A stretch of 64,000 nt of DNA, taken from positions 1 to 64,000 of the forward strand of contig JAFZRY010000027.1 in assembly GCA_017619615.1 (NCBI GenBank), read 5' to 3'. Shown here piece after piece: positions 1-7,827 of the stretch. The DNA comes from Lachnospiraceae bacterium. Its GTDB lineage: Bacteria > Bacillota > Clostridia > Lachnospirales > Lachnospiraceae. Each line of letters opens with the position of its first letter. The stretch's first letter is position 1. The translations under genes were made by a program, and so were the position numbers. The notes beneath the pieces are model-generated. The model searched no databases, was not told where the DNA came from, and saw nothing but the letters and a program-made list of their open reading frames with translations.

Positions 1-665
1 GGGCCCATGGGGTGGTTGGCGCCCAGTTTCATGGCTTTGTCGATATCCTCGACGGAGGCGACGCCGGTTTCCACCAGACCGATGGCTTCGTTGATCTCGG
101 GGATCAGGACACGGTTCACGACGAAGCCGGGAGCTTCCGCGACTTCGATCGGATCCTTGCCGATTTCTTTGCTCAGGTCATAGATGAAGTTGAAGGTCTC
201 GTCGGTGGTGTTCGCGCCGCGGATGACCTCGATCAGCTTCATGCTGGGCACAGGGTTGAAGAAGTGCATGCCGATCACCGGGTGCTTCAGGCCAAGGCCC
301 ATCTCGGTTACGGACAGAGAGGAGGTGTTGGTCGCGAAGATGGTGCTTTCCTTGCACATTTCATCCAGCTCGTTCAGCAGTTCGCGCTTGGTAGCCATTT
401 CTTCCTTCACGCATTCGATTACCAGGTCGGCGTCGGCAGCGGCGGATTTCTCTTCCACGAGGACATTGGCCATCAGGGCGTCCTTGGCTTCCTGAGTCAT
501 TTTGCCCTTGTCCACACGCTTCTGCAGGGAGGCGTCCAGTTTGTCTTTGTGACGCTGTGCGGAAGCTACGCTGGAAGCGTACATCAGAGCGATATGTCCC
601 TTGGCGGCGAATACCTGTGCGATACCGCTGCCCATCGTGCCGGCGCCGAAAATAGCGACTTTCAT
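1..665 (-). CDS. hbd: 3-hydroxybutyryl-CoA dehydrogenase (C-terminal end outside window)
   Basis: NAD(P)-dependent oxidation or reduction between 3-hydroxybutyryl-CoA and acetoacetyl-CoA in the cytoplasm. About 221 codons are present. The start ATG (663-665) follows TTAGGAGGAAC. The N-terminus shows the Rossmann motif GAGTMGSGIAQ. Further on come FATNTSSLSVTEMG, the catalytic-His motif GMHFFNPVPSMKL, EAPGFVVNRVL and, at the window edge, GANHPMGP, all typical of the Hbd/PaaH family. It lies 27 bp downstream of crt on the same strand, so the two form an operon that handles the crotonyl-CoA made by the divergent gct/gcd/hgd genes. The reading frame runs off the left edge, so the C-terminal domain is not seen. 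Confidence 0.95.
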   Translation of the reverse strand, partial: MKVAIFGAGTMGSGIAQVFAAKGHIALMYASSVASAQRHKDKLDASLQKRVDKGKMTQEAKDALMANVLVEEKSAAADADLVIECVKEEMATKRELLNELDEMCKESTIFATNTSSLSVTEMGLGLKHPVIGMHFFNPVPSMKLIEVIRGANTTDETFNFIYDLSKEIGKDPIEVAEAPGFVVNRVLIPEINEAIGLVETGVASVEDIDKAMKLGANHPMG

Positions 666-692
666 AATAAAGTTCCTCCTAAAAATTATTTT

Positions 693-1469
693 TTATTTGT
701 TGATAAACCCGGTGGGTTTTCTCTTCTCCAGGAAGGCGCCCATGCCTTCTTTCTGGTCCGCGGTGGCGAAGCAGGAGCCGAAGGCTTTTTCTTCCTTAAC
801 GACCGCCTGGTCGATGGGAAGGGAGATGCCTTCGTTCATGGCGCGCTTGGCGGCCTGGACGGCGATGGGGGCGTTGTTCGCGATGCGGTTCGCAAGCTTC
901 AGGGCCTGCTCCATAAGTTCTTCCTGCGCGTACACGCTGTTGACCAGGCCGATGCGGTGGGCTTCCGCCGCCTTGATGTTGCGGGCGGAGAAGACCAGTT
1001 CCTTGGCCATGCCGGTGCCCACGATGCGGGCCAGGCGCTGGGTGCCGCCGAAGCCGGGCGTGATGCCCAGGCCGACTTCCGGCTGTCCGAACATGGCGTT
1101 TTCGCTGCAGATGCGGATGTCGCAGGACATGGCCAGTTCGCAGCCGCCGCCCAGCGCGAAGCCGTTCACGGCCGCGATGGTGGGCAGGGGGAACGCTTCC
1201 AGCTTCAGAAAAACGTCATTGCCTTTTTTGCCGAACGCTTCGCCTTCTTCCTTGCTCAGCGTGCTCATTTCGGAAATATCCGCGCCCGCCACGAAGGACT
1301 TTTCACCGGCGCCGGTCACGACCAGGGCACGCAGCTTCTGCGTGTCGATGCCGTCCAGCACTTCGTTCAGTTCTTCCAGGACCTGGGAGCAGAGGGCATT
1401 CAGAACTTTGGGCCGGTTGATGGTGATGATGCCCACCTGACCGCGCTCTTCGAACAGAACCATTTCCAT
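693..1469 (-). CDS. crt: Crotonase / 3-hydroxybutyryl-CoA dehydratase (enoyl-CoA hydratase family)
   Basis: Reversible hydration of crotonyl-CoA to 3-hydroxybutyryl-CoA. The 258-residue length is normal for the family. Visible motifs are the CoA/oxyanion segment FVAGADISEM, the second oxyanion segment GFALGGGCELAMSCDI with the first catalytic Glu, and the second catalytic Glu in PEVGLGITPGFGGTQR. The start ATG (1467-1469) follows AGGAGGTTTCCC. A second ATG two codons later is further from the ribosome site. It is the first gene of a leftward operon with hbd, reading away from gctA. It connects glutaconyl-CoA decarboxylation (product crotonyl-CoA) to butyrate or acetate formation. Confidence 0.95.
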   Translation of the reverse strand: MEMVLFEERGQVGIITINRPKVLNALCSQVLEELNEVLDGIDTQKLRALVVTGAGEKSFVAGADISEMSTLSKEEGEAFGKKGNDVFLKLEAFPLPTIAAVNGFALGGGCELAMSCDIRICSENAMFGQPEVGLGITPGFGGTQRLARIVGTGMAKELVFSARNIKAAEAHRIGLVNSVYAQEELMEQALKLANRIANNAPIAVQAAKRAMNEGISLPIDQAVVKEEKAFGSCFATADQKEGMGAFLEKRKPTGFINK

Positions 1470-1548
1470 GGGAAACCTCCTAAAACAGAGATGGGATCCT
1501 CCGGCAGGAAAAAAGCACGCTCATTGCCGCAGGACATTTTTCAGTTTG

Positions 1549-1578
1549 ATTTTACAAAGAAAGGCAAGGGTCTGTCAA
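1549..1578 (-). promoter_or_regulatory. Probable sigma-A promoter for crt-hbd
   Basis: On the minus strand, TTGACA (1573-1578) and TAAAAT (1549-1554) are separated by 18 bp, about 80 bp upstream of the crt start. No operator was recognised. Assigned by consensus match only. Confidence 0.6.
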
Positions 1579-1690
1579 GGCCAAAAGACTATTTTTCCTT
1601 TCGAATTGCGAAAGAGGCCGGCCGGCCCATATAAAAAAAAGAATAAGAAAAATTTTACCTTTCAAATCGTCAATAAACGGAAGGTTTTAT

Positions 1691-1719
1691 TTGACACCGT
1701 GTGCTTGCCTTGCTAAAAT
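1691..1719 (+). promoter_or_regulatory. Probable sigma-A promoter for the gct-gcd-hgd genes
   Basis: TTGACA (1691-1696), a 17-bp spacer and TAAAAT (1714-1719) lie about 50 bp upstream of the gctA start, which has its own AAAGGAG ribosome site. This is one of the best consensus matches in the window. With the crt promoter it forms a divergent control region of about 300 bp (1470-1767) that contains no other gene. Confidence 0.75.
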
Positions 1720-1767
1720 ATAACATGAAAAACCATGATAACCTAACCGAAAGGAGACTCATTTATC

Positions 1768-2865
1768 ATGAACAAAGTGTGCACCTTGTCAGAAGCCGTT
1801 GAAAAGTACGTGCAGAACGGCGACACGATCTGTTTCGGCGGTTTTACGACCAACCGGAAACCCTATGCTGTGGCGTACGAGATCCTGCGCCAGGGGAAGA
1901 CGGACTTCACTGTGTGGGCCGGTCCTGCCGGCGGCGACTGGGATATGCTGATCGGGGAAGGGCGCGTGAAGGTATACATCAACTGCTATACCGCCAACTC
2001 CGGTTACACCAACGTGTCCCGCCGCTTCCGCGCCGCGATCGAAAAGGGCGAAATGATCTATGAAGACTACAGCCAGGACGTGTTGATGCTGCAGCTTCAT
2101 GCCGCCTCCCTGGGCCTTCCCTTCCTGCCGGTGCGCCTGATGATGGGCTCCGGTCTGTGCGAGTACTGGGGCATCACCGAAGAGGTCCGCAAGACGCTGC
2201 CCAGCGTGGACGACTTAAAGCTGGCTTACGTCGACAACCCTTTCAACCCCGGTGAAAAGGTCGTGGCCGTTCCCGTCCCGAAGCTGGACTGCGCGGTCAT
2301 CCATGTGCAGCAGGCCTCCCCGGACGGCACCTGCATCCTGATGGGCGATGAGTTCCACGACGTGGATATCGCCATCGCCGCGAAGCGCACCATCGTGACC
2401 TGCGAAGAGATCGTCAGCGACGAATACATCCGCCGCGATCCCGCCGCCACCAAGATCTTCGGCGAGTGCGTGGATGCCGTGGTCCGTGCCCCTTACGGCG
2501 CCTGGCCCAGCCAGTGCTACGGCTACTATGACAACGACGACAAGGCCCTGAAGGAATACGACAAGGCTTCGAACTATGTGGACGCCGCGGACGCCGCCGC
2601 GAAACTCGCGAAGGCCGCCGCGAAGGCCCGCAAGGCCGCGGATGCCAAGCCCGGCGACGCCAAGCTGGAAGCCGCCGCCGTCAAGGCGGAAGAAGCCGCG
2701 AAGGCCTGCGCCGACGGCACCAAGGTCCCCGAGACCTTCAAGGATTATGTGGACAAGTGGGTCTACAGCGTCAAGACGCATGAGGAACTGCTGGACAAGA
2801 TCGGCGGCAACCGCCTGATGAACCTGAAGATCGAGCCGCATCTGGGCTATTCCACGAGACACTGA
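1768..2865 (+). CDS. gctA: Glutaconate CoA-transferase subunit A
   Basis: With GctB it moves CoA from acetyl-CoA or glutaconyl-CoA to (R)-2-hydroxyglutarate, activating it for dehydration. The protein has 365 residues; Acidaminococcus GctA has about 320. The N-terminal part is a normal family I CoA-transferase alpha subunit (GDTICFGGFTTNRKP near residue 18; RLMMGSGLCEYWG near 125). The extra length is an Ala/Lys/Glu-rich stretch of about 45 residues starting near residue 270, before the conserved tail (YVDKWVYSVKTHEELLDKIG). The insert looks like a charged helix of low complexity. Start ATG after AAAGGAG; gctB follows 18 bp downstream. First gene of the glutamate fermentation operon. Confidence 0.93.
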   Translation: MNKVCTLSEAVEKYVQNGDTICFGGFTTNRKPYAVAYEILRQGKTDFTVWAGPAGGDWDMLIGEGRVKVYINCYTANSGYTNVSRRFRAAIEKGEMIYEDYSQDVLMLQLHAASLGLPFLPVRLMMGSGLCEYWGITEEVRKTLPSVDDLKLAYVDNPFNPGEKVVAVPVPKLDCAVIHVQQASPDGTCILMGDEFHDVDIAIAAKRTIVTCEEIVSDEYIRRDPAATKIFGECVDAVVRAPYGAWPSQCYGYYDNDDKALKEYDKASNYVDAADAAAKLAKAAAKARKAADAKPGDAKLEAAAVKAEEAAKACADGTKVPETFKDYVDKWVYSVKTHEELLDKIGGNRLMNLKIEPHLGYSTRH

Positions 2866-2883
2866 GGCAGGAGGCATAGAGCA

Positions 2884-3699
2884 ATGTTTGATTACAAGAA
2901 AGTCGGATATACGATGTCCGAAATGCAGGCGTACGCCATTGCGAAGAACATCAAAGAGAACCAGATCGTCATCGTCGGCACGGGCCTGCCGCTGATCGGC
3001 GCGTCCCTGGCCAAGGCGGTGGTCTGCCCCAGCTGCCATCCCATCGTGGAGAGCGGCCTGATGGACTGCTCCCCCGTGGAAGTGCCCCGCTCCGTCGGCG
3101 ACCTGCGCTTCATGGCGCACTGCGCGGTGCAGTGGCCCAACATCCGCTTCGTGGGCTTCGAAGCCAACGAGTGGCTGCATGACACCGACCGTCTGATTGC
3201 TTTCATCGGCGGCGCCCAGATCGACCCGTACGGCAACGTGAACTCCACCTGCATCTACGGCAAGGGCGACTACATCAAGCCCCAGGTGCGCTTCACCGGT
3301 TCCGGCGGCGCCAACGGCATCGCGGGCTTCTGCAACACCATCATCATGATCAAGCTGGACAAGACCAAATTCGTGAACAAGGTCGACTACATCACCTCCT
3401 GCGGGTGGATGGACGGCCCCGGCGGCCGCGAAAGAGTCGGCCTGCCCGGCAACCGCGGCCCTCAGATGGTCGTGACCGACATGGGCATCATGAAGTTCGA
3501 CGAAGAGACCAAGCGCATGTATCTGGCTTATTACTATCCTTACACCACGCCCGAAGAGATCAAGGCGGCCATTCCGGACTTCCCGCTGATCGTGGACGAA
3601 CGGGCGCAGCTGATGGAAGGTCCCAGCCCCGAGATCATCCGCACCATCCGCGAGGATATCGACCCCGGCCAGGCTTTCATCAAGGTCCCGAAGGAATAA
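2884..3699 (+). CDS. gctB: Glutaconate CoA-transferase subunit B
   Basis: Catalytic partner of GctA. The 271-residue length matches the family. The CoA-transferase active-site glutamate is visible as Glu56 in HPIVESGLMD, corresponding to Glu54 of the Acidaminococcus enzyme. Glycine-rich segments such as VGTGLPLIGASLA (near residue 31) and GSGGANGIAGFCN fit the family I CoA-transferase fold. A ribosome site (GGCAGGAGG) precedes ATG 2884. It lies 18 bp after gctA and 18 bp before gcdA, clearly in one operon. Confidence 0.95.
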   Translation: MFDYKKVGYTMSEMQAYAIAKNIKENQIVIVGTGLPLIGASLAKAVVCPSCHPIVESGLMDCSPVEVPRSVGDLRFMAHCAVQWPNIRFVGFEANEWLHDTDRLIAFIGGAQIDPYGNVNSTCIYGKGDYIKPQVRFTGSGGANGIAGFCNTIIMIKLDKTKFVNKVDYITSCGWMDGPGGRERVGLPGNRGPQMVVTDMGIMKFDEETKRMYLAYYYPYTTPEEIKAAIPDFPLIVDERAQLMEGPSPEIIRTIREDIDPGQAFIKVPKE

Positions 3700-3717
3700 T
3701 TAAGGAGGAGATATACC

Positions 3718-5484
3718 ATGGGTTTCTATTCCATGCCCGGCTATTTTCAGGCGATGCCCCAGGTGGGCAAACCTTTAAAGGCCCGGAACGAACAAAACGA
3801 GCAGGCCATCCTGGCCATTGAGAACGAACTGCATCAGGCTGCCTACAACGCCATCCAGGCCGGCAAGGCCGACGAAGCCGTGAACAAGAGCGGTGAGATG
3901 ACTGCCATGCAGCGTCTGGAGTACCTGGTCGATCCCGGTACCTGGTGCCCGCTGAACAGCCTGTACAACCCGCAGCACAACTCCCACGGCTCCACCGGCA
4001 TCGTGAAGGGCCTGGGCCGCATCAGCGGCCACTGGGCGCTGATCGTCGCTTCCGACAACAAGAAGCTGGCCGGCGCCTGGATCCCCGGCCAGGCGGACAA
4101 CCTGCTGCGCGCTTCCGACACCGCGAAGTGCCTGCACATCCCGCTGGTCTACGTGCTGAACTGCTCGGGCGTCAAGCTGGACGAGCAGGAGAAGGTGTAT
4201 CCGAACCGCCGCGGCGGCGGCACGCCTTTCTACCGCAACGTGGAACTGGAGCAGATGGGCATCCCGGTCATCGTCGGCATCTTCGGGACCAACCCGGCCG
4301 GCGGCGGCTACCACTCCATCAGCCCGACCATCCTGATCGCGCACCAGAAGGCCAACATGGCCGTCGGCGGCGCCGGCATCGTGGGCGGCATGAACCCGAA
4401 GGGCTATGTGGATGAAGAGGCTGCCATGGCGCTGATCGAGGCCGGCAAGGGCCTGGTCGCGACGCCTCCCGGATCCGTCCCGATCCACTACGGCGAGACC
4501 GGTTTCTTCCGCGAAGTGTACGCGGACGACTACGGCGTACTGGACGGCATCAAGAAGTACATGTCCTTCCTGCCCGCCTACAATCCGGAATTCTTCCGCG
4601 TGGACGATCCCGCTCTGCCCGCGCTGGATCCCAACGACCTGTACAGCCTGGTCCCGATGGACAAGAAGCGCACCTACGACATTTATGACGTCATCGGCCG
4701 CATCTTCGACAAGTCCCAGTTCCTGGAATACAAGAAGGGCTACGGTCCGGAGATCGTCGCCGGTCTGGCAAAGGCGGAAGGCCTGCTGGTCGGCGTCATC
4801 GCCAACGTCCAGGGCCTGCTGATGCACTATCCGGAATACAAGCTGGGCCAGAACCCCAACTCCGTGGGTATCGGCGGCAAGCTGTACCGTCAGGGCCTGA
4901 TCAAGATGAACGAGTTCGTGACGCTGTGCGCGCGTGACAAACTGCCCATCGTCTGGATCCAGGATACCACCGGCATCGACGTCGGCGACGACGCCGAGAA
5001 GGCCGAACTGCTGGGCCTGGGCCAGTCCCTGATCTACTCCATCCAGAACAGCCACGTGCCGCAGCTGGAGATCACGCTCCGCAAGGGCACCGCCGCGGCG
5101 CACTACGTCATGGGCGGCCCGCAGGGCAACGACACCAACGCCTTCTCCCTGGGCACCGCCGCCACCGAGATCTACGTCATGCACGGCGAGACCGCCGCGG
5201 CCGCCATGTATTCCCGCCGTCTGGCGAAGGAATACAAGGCCGGCGAATCCCTGGAAGGCACCATCGCGAAGATGAACGAGATCATCCAGGATTACGCCGC
5301 CAAATCCCGTCCGTTCGCCTGCGGCGAACTCGGCCTGGTCGATGAGATCGTGAACATGAACATGATGCGCAACTACGTCGTGGCGTTCGCGTATTCCGTA
5401 TACCAGAACCCGACTCAGATCTGCCCGTTCCATCAGATGCTGAGCCCGCGCACCATGCGTGATTTCGTCACCTACAAGAAATAA
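3718..5484 (+). CDS. gcdA: Glutaconyl-CoA decarboxylase alpha subunit (carboxyltransferase)
   Basis: Transfers the carboxyl group of glutaconyl-CoA to biotin on the GcdC carrier, giving crotonyl-CoA. In the complete complex, membrane subunit GcdB then couples decarboxylation to sodium export. The 588 residues match the Acidaminococcus subunit (587). Both halves of the carboxyltransferase fold are seen: AGGGYHSISPTILIAHQKAN and GGAGIVGGMNPKGY in the N-terminal half, and IVWIQDTTGIDVGDDAEKAE and AAHYVMGGPQGNDTNAF in the C-terminal half. The start ATG follows AAGGAGG. Subunits B, C and D are not in this window, so the biotin carrier and sodium pump must be encoded elsewhere. Biotin for GcdC fits the bioY/birA pair at 45-47 kb. 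Confidence 0.95.
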   Translation: MGFYSMPGYFQAMPQVGKPLKARNEQNEQAILAIENELHQAAYNAIQAGKADEAVNKSGEMTAMQRLEYLVDPGTWCPLNSLYNPQHNSHGSTGIVKGLGRISGHWALIVASDNKKLAGAWIPGQADNLLRASDTAKCLHIPLVYVLNCSGVKLDEQEKVYPNRRGGGTPFYRNVELEQMGIPVIVGIFGTNPAGGGYHSISPTILIAHQKANMAVGGAGIVGGMNPKGYVDEEAAMALIEAGKGLVATPPGSVPIHYGETGFFREVYADDYGVLDGIKKYMSFLPAYNPEFFRVDDPALPALDPNDLYSLVPMDKKRTYDIYDVIGRIFDKSQFLEYKKGYGPEIVAGLAKAEGLLVGVIANVQGLLMHYPEYKLGQNPNSVGIGGKLYRQGLIKMNEFVTLCARDKLPIVWIQDTTGIDVGDDAEKAELLGLGQSLIYSIQNSHVPQLEITLRKGTAAAHYVMGGPQGNDTNAFSLGTAATEIYVMHGETAAAAMYSRRLAKEYKAGESLEGTIAKMNEIIQDYAAKSRPFACGELGLVDEIVNMNMMRNYVVAFAYSVYQNPTQICPFHQMLSPRTMRDFVTYKK

Positions 5485-5499
5485 TCGGTATGAACGAGG

Positions 5500-5529
5500 G
5501 GGCGGACAGTGCATGCTGTCCGCCCTTTT
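5500..5529 (+). terminator. Hairpin with short T run between gcdA and hgdC
   Basis: A perfect 10-bp stem (5500-5509 with 5516-5525) and a 6-nt loop are followed by TTTT. It sits just after gcdA and before the hgdC ribosome site. It may act as a partial terminator or transcript stabiliser that lowers hgdC expression relative to gctA-gctB-gcdA. The dehydratase genes must be reached by read-through or by a further promoter. Confidence 0.65.
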
Positions 5530-5541
5530 GAGGGGAAAAGA

Positions 5542-6333
5542 ATGAGCATTTATACCTTAGGCATCGACGTGGGCTCCACGGCGTCCAAATGCATCATGCT
5601 GCAGGACGGCCGGGAGATCGTCAGCAAGTCCCTGATCGACGTGGGCGCCGGCACCAGCGGCCCCGCCCGGGCCATCGAAGCGGTGCTGGCGGGCGCCGGC
5701 ATGACGCGCGAAGACATGACCTTCACCCTCGCGACCGGCTACGGCCGGAATTCCCTGGAGGGGATCGCGGACGCGCAGATGAGCGAGCTGTCCTGCCATG
5801 CCAAGGGGGCTGCTTTCCTGTATCCGGACGTGCGCACGGTCATCGACATCGGCGGCCAGGACGTGAAGGCCATGCATATCGAAAACGGCGCGATGGTCAA
5901 CTTCCAGATGAACGACAAATGCGCCGCCGGCACGGGCCGGTTCCTGGACGTGATGGCGCGCGTGCTGGAAGTGCGGACGGATGAACTGGGCACGCTGGCG
6001 GCCCAGTCCACGAAGCGGGTGGCCATCAGCTCCACCTGCACGGTGTTCGCGGAAAGCGAAGTGATCTCCCAGCTGGCCCAGGGAACGGACAAGCGGGACA
6101 TCATCAAAGGCATCCATTATTCCGTGGCCAACCGGGTCTCCGGCCTGGTCAACCGGATCGGCGTGCAGGACCGGGTCGTCATGACCGGCGGCGTCGCGCA
6201 GAACAAGGGCATCGTCTCCGCGCTGGAGGAGAGTCTGGGGCACATCATCTACACCAGCCCCCTGACCCAGTACGTGGGCGCCCTGGGCGCGGCCCTGTTC
6301 GCGTATCAGAAAGCACTTAAGATGAAGCAATAA
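5542..6333 (+). CDS. hgdC: 2-hydroxyglutaryl-CoA dehydratase activator (component A, archerase)
   Basis: ATP-driven one-electron donor to the HgdAB dehydratase. It is a homodimer of the ASKHA ATPase fold bridged by one [4Fe-4S] cluster. With the start at ATG 5542 (after AGGGGAAAAGA) the protein has 263 residues, and the two cluster cysteines fall at Cys127 (NDKCAAGTG) and Cys166 (ISSTCTVFAESEV), the same numbers as in Acidaminococcus HgdC. This supports the chosen start over a GTG/ATG 33 bp upstream inside the hairpin. ATPase motifs: IDVGSTASKC at the N-terminus, DIGGQDVKA near 102 and MTGGVAQNKG near 215. The family is oxygen sensitive, which implies an anaerobe. Confidence 0.96.
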   Translation: MSIYTLGIDVGSTASKCIMLQDGREIVSKSLIDVGAGTSGPARAIEAVLAGAGMTREDMTFTLATGYGRNSLEGIADAQMSELSCHAKGAAFLYPDVRTVIDIGGQDVKAMHIENGAMVNFQMNDKCAAGTGRFLDVMARVLEVRTDELGTLAAQSTKRVAISSTCTVFAESEVISQLAQGTDKRDIIKGIHYSVANRVSGLVNRIGVQDRVVMTGGVAQNKGIVSALEESLGHIIYTSPLTQYVGALGAALFAYQKALKMKQ

Positions 6334-6340
6334 TATACAG

Positions 6341-6360
6341 AGGCCGGGCTGCGCCGGCCT
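6341..6360 (+). other. Stem-loop between hgdC and hgdA
   Basis: A 7-bp GC-only stem apart from its closing A-T pair (6341-6347 with 6354-6360) lies right before the hgdA ribosome site CAGGAGGAG. There is no T run, so it is more likely an mRNA processing or stability element than a terminator. Confidence 0.4.
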
Positions 6361-6379
6361 GTGAATCAGGAGGAGAAAT

Positions 6380-7816
6380 ATGGCAAAACAAGTGAGCCCC
6401 GGCGTTCTGGCGTTGCGCAAAGTGGTGGACGACGTCTACGCGGATGCCCGGAAGGCCAAGGCGGAAGGCAAATTGGTAGGCTGGTCCTCGTCCAAGTTCC
6501 CCTGCGAACTGGCGGAGGCGTTTGACCTCAACGTCATGTACCCGGAAAACCAGGCCGCCGGCATCGCCGCCAACCGTGACGGCGAGATCATGTGCCAGGC
6601 CGCGGAAGACCTGGGCTTCGACAACGATATCTGCGGTTACGCCCGCATTTCGCTGGCCTATGCCGCCGGCAAGCGCGCCGCCCGCAAGATCGACTGGAGT
6701 AAGGAAGACGGCTACGTCATCAACCCCGCCACCGGCAAGCCCTTAAAGGACGAAAACGGCAACGTGGTGCTGGATGAAAACGGCAAGCCGAAGAAGGACC
6801 CCAAGACCCAGACCCCGTTCATCGTTCTGGAAGACATCCATGAGATCGAAGCCCTGCCTGAAGGCCGTGAAAAGGAACGCCGCCGCGAATCCATCCAGCC
6901 TTACCGCCAGATGCGCATGCCTCAGCCCGATTTCGTGCTGTGCTGCAACAACATCTGCAACTGCATGACCAAGTGGTATGAGAACATCGCCCGTATGTGC
7001 AACATCCCGCTGATCATGATCGACATCCCTTACAACAACACCATGGATCCGAATCCGGAGAACGTCCGTTATATCCGCGCCCAGTTCGACAACGCCATCA
7101 GGCAGCTGGAAGAACTGACCGGCAAGAAGTTCGACGAGAAGAAGTTCGAGCACGCCTGCGCCCAGGCCAACCGCACCGCCCAGAACTGGCTGAAGGTCTG
7201 CGATTACCTGCAGTACAAGCCCGCCCCCATGAGCGGCTTCGACCTGTTCAACCACATGGCGGACGTCGTGACCGCCCGCGGCAAGAAGGAAGCCGCCGAC
7301 GCGTTCGAACTCCTGGCCGTGGACCTGGAGCAGAATATCAAGGACGGCACCTCCACTCTGCCGTTCCCGGAACAGTACCGCGTGATGTTCGAAGGCATCC
7401 CGTGCTGGCCGAAACTGCCGAACCTGTTCAAGCCGCTGAAGGCCAACGGCGTGAACGTGACCGCCGTCGTGTACGCCCCCGCTTTCGGCTTCGTGTACAA
7501 CAACATGGACGAAATGGTCAGCGCGTACTGCAAGGCCCCGAACTCCGTCTCCATCGAGAAGGGCGTGGAATGGCGCGAAGGCATCTGCCGCGCGAACAAG
7601 GTGGAAGGCGTTCTGGTCCACTACAACCGTTCCTGCAAGCCGTGGTCCGGCTATATGGCTGAAATGCAGCGCCGCTTCACCGCGGACCTGGGCATCCCCT
7701 GCGTAGGCTTTGACGGCGACCAGGCCGACCCGCGCAACTTCAATGAAGCCCAGTATGAGACGCGTGTGCAGGGCCTGGTAGAGGCCATGCAGATCCGCAA
7801 GGAAACCATGGAATAA
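6380..7816 (+). CDS. hgdA: 2-hydroxyglutaryl-CoA dehydratase subunit A (component D alpha)
   Basis: Alpha subunit of the radical dehydratase that converts (R)-2-hydroxyglutaryl-CoA to glutaconyl-CoA via a ketyl radical. It has 478 residues; the Acidaminococcus subunit has 477. The cysteine-rich segment near residue 190 (VLCCNNICNCMTKWYENIA) supplies ligands for the [4Fe-4S] cluster, followed by PLIMIDIPYNN. A lysine/aspartate-rich loop (about residues 115-145) precedes it. Start ATG after AGGAGGAG. hgdB follows after 11 bp. The enzyme needs activation by HgdC encoded just upstream. Confidence 0.96.
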   Translation: MAKQVSPGVLALRKVVDDVYADARKAKAEGKLVGWSSSKFPCELAEAFDLNVMYPENQAAGIAANRDGEIMCQAAEDLGFDNDICGYARISLAYAAGKRAARKIDWSKEDGYVINPATGKPLKDENGNVVLDENGKPKKDPKTQTPFIVLEDIHEIEALPEGREKERRRESIQPYRQMRMPQPDFVLCCNNICNCMTKWYENIARMCNIPLIMIDIPYNNTMDPNPENVRYIRAQFDNAIRQLEELTGKKFDEKKFEHACAQANRTAQNWLKVCDYLQYKPAPMSGFDLFNHMADVVTARGKKEAADAFELLAVDLEQNIKDGTSTLPFPEQYRVMFEGIPCWPKLPNLFKPLKANGVNVTAVVYAPAFGFVYNNMDEMVSAYCKAPNSVSIEKGVEWREGICRANKVEGVLVHYNRSCKPWSGYMAEMQRRFTADLGIPCVGFDGDQADPRNFNEAQYETRVQGLVEAMQIRKETME

Positions 7817-7827
7817 GGAGGCCGGAA

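Noticed and set aside
12-1634. 540-residue open frame on the plus strand over hbd and crt
   Set aside because: It is antisense to two well-recognised genes, has a His/Gly/Asp-rich composition typical of antisense frames in GC-rich DNA, and has no family motif.
3775-5514. 579-residue minus-strand frame over gcdA
   Set aside because: Shadow of gcdA: low-complexity Val/Asp/His/Gly translation, no ribosome site, no recognised domain.
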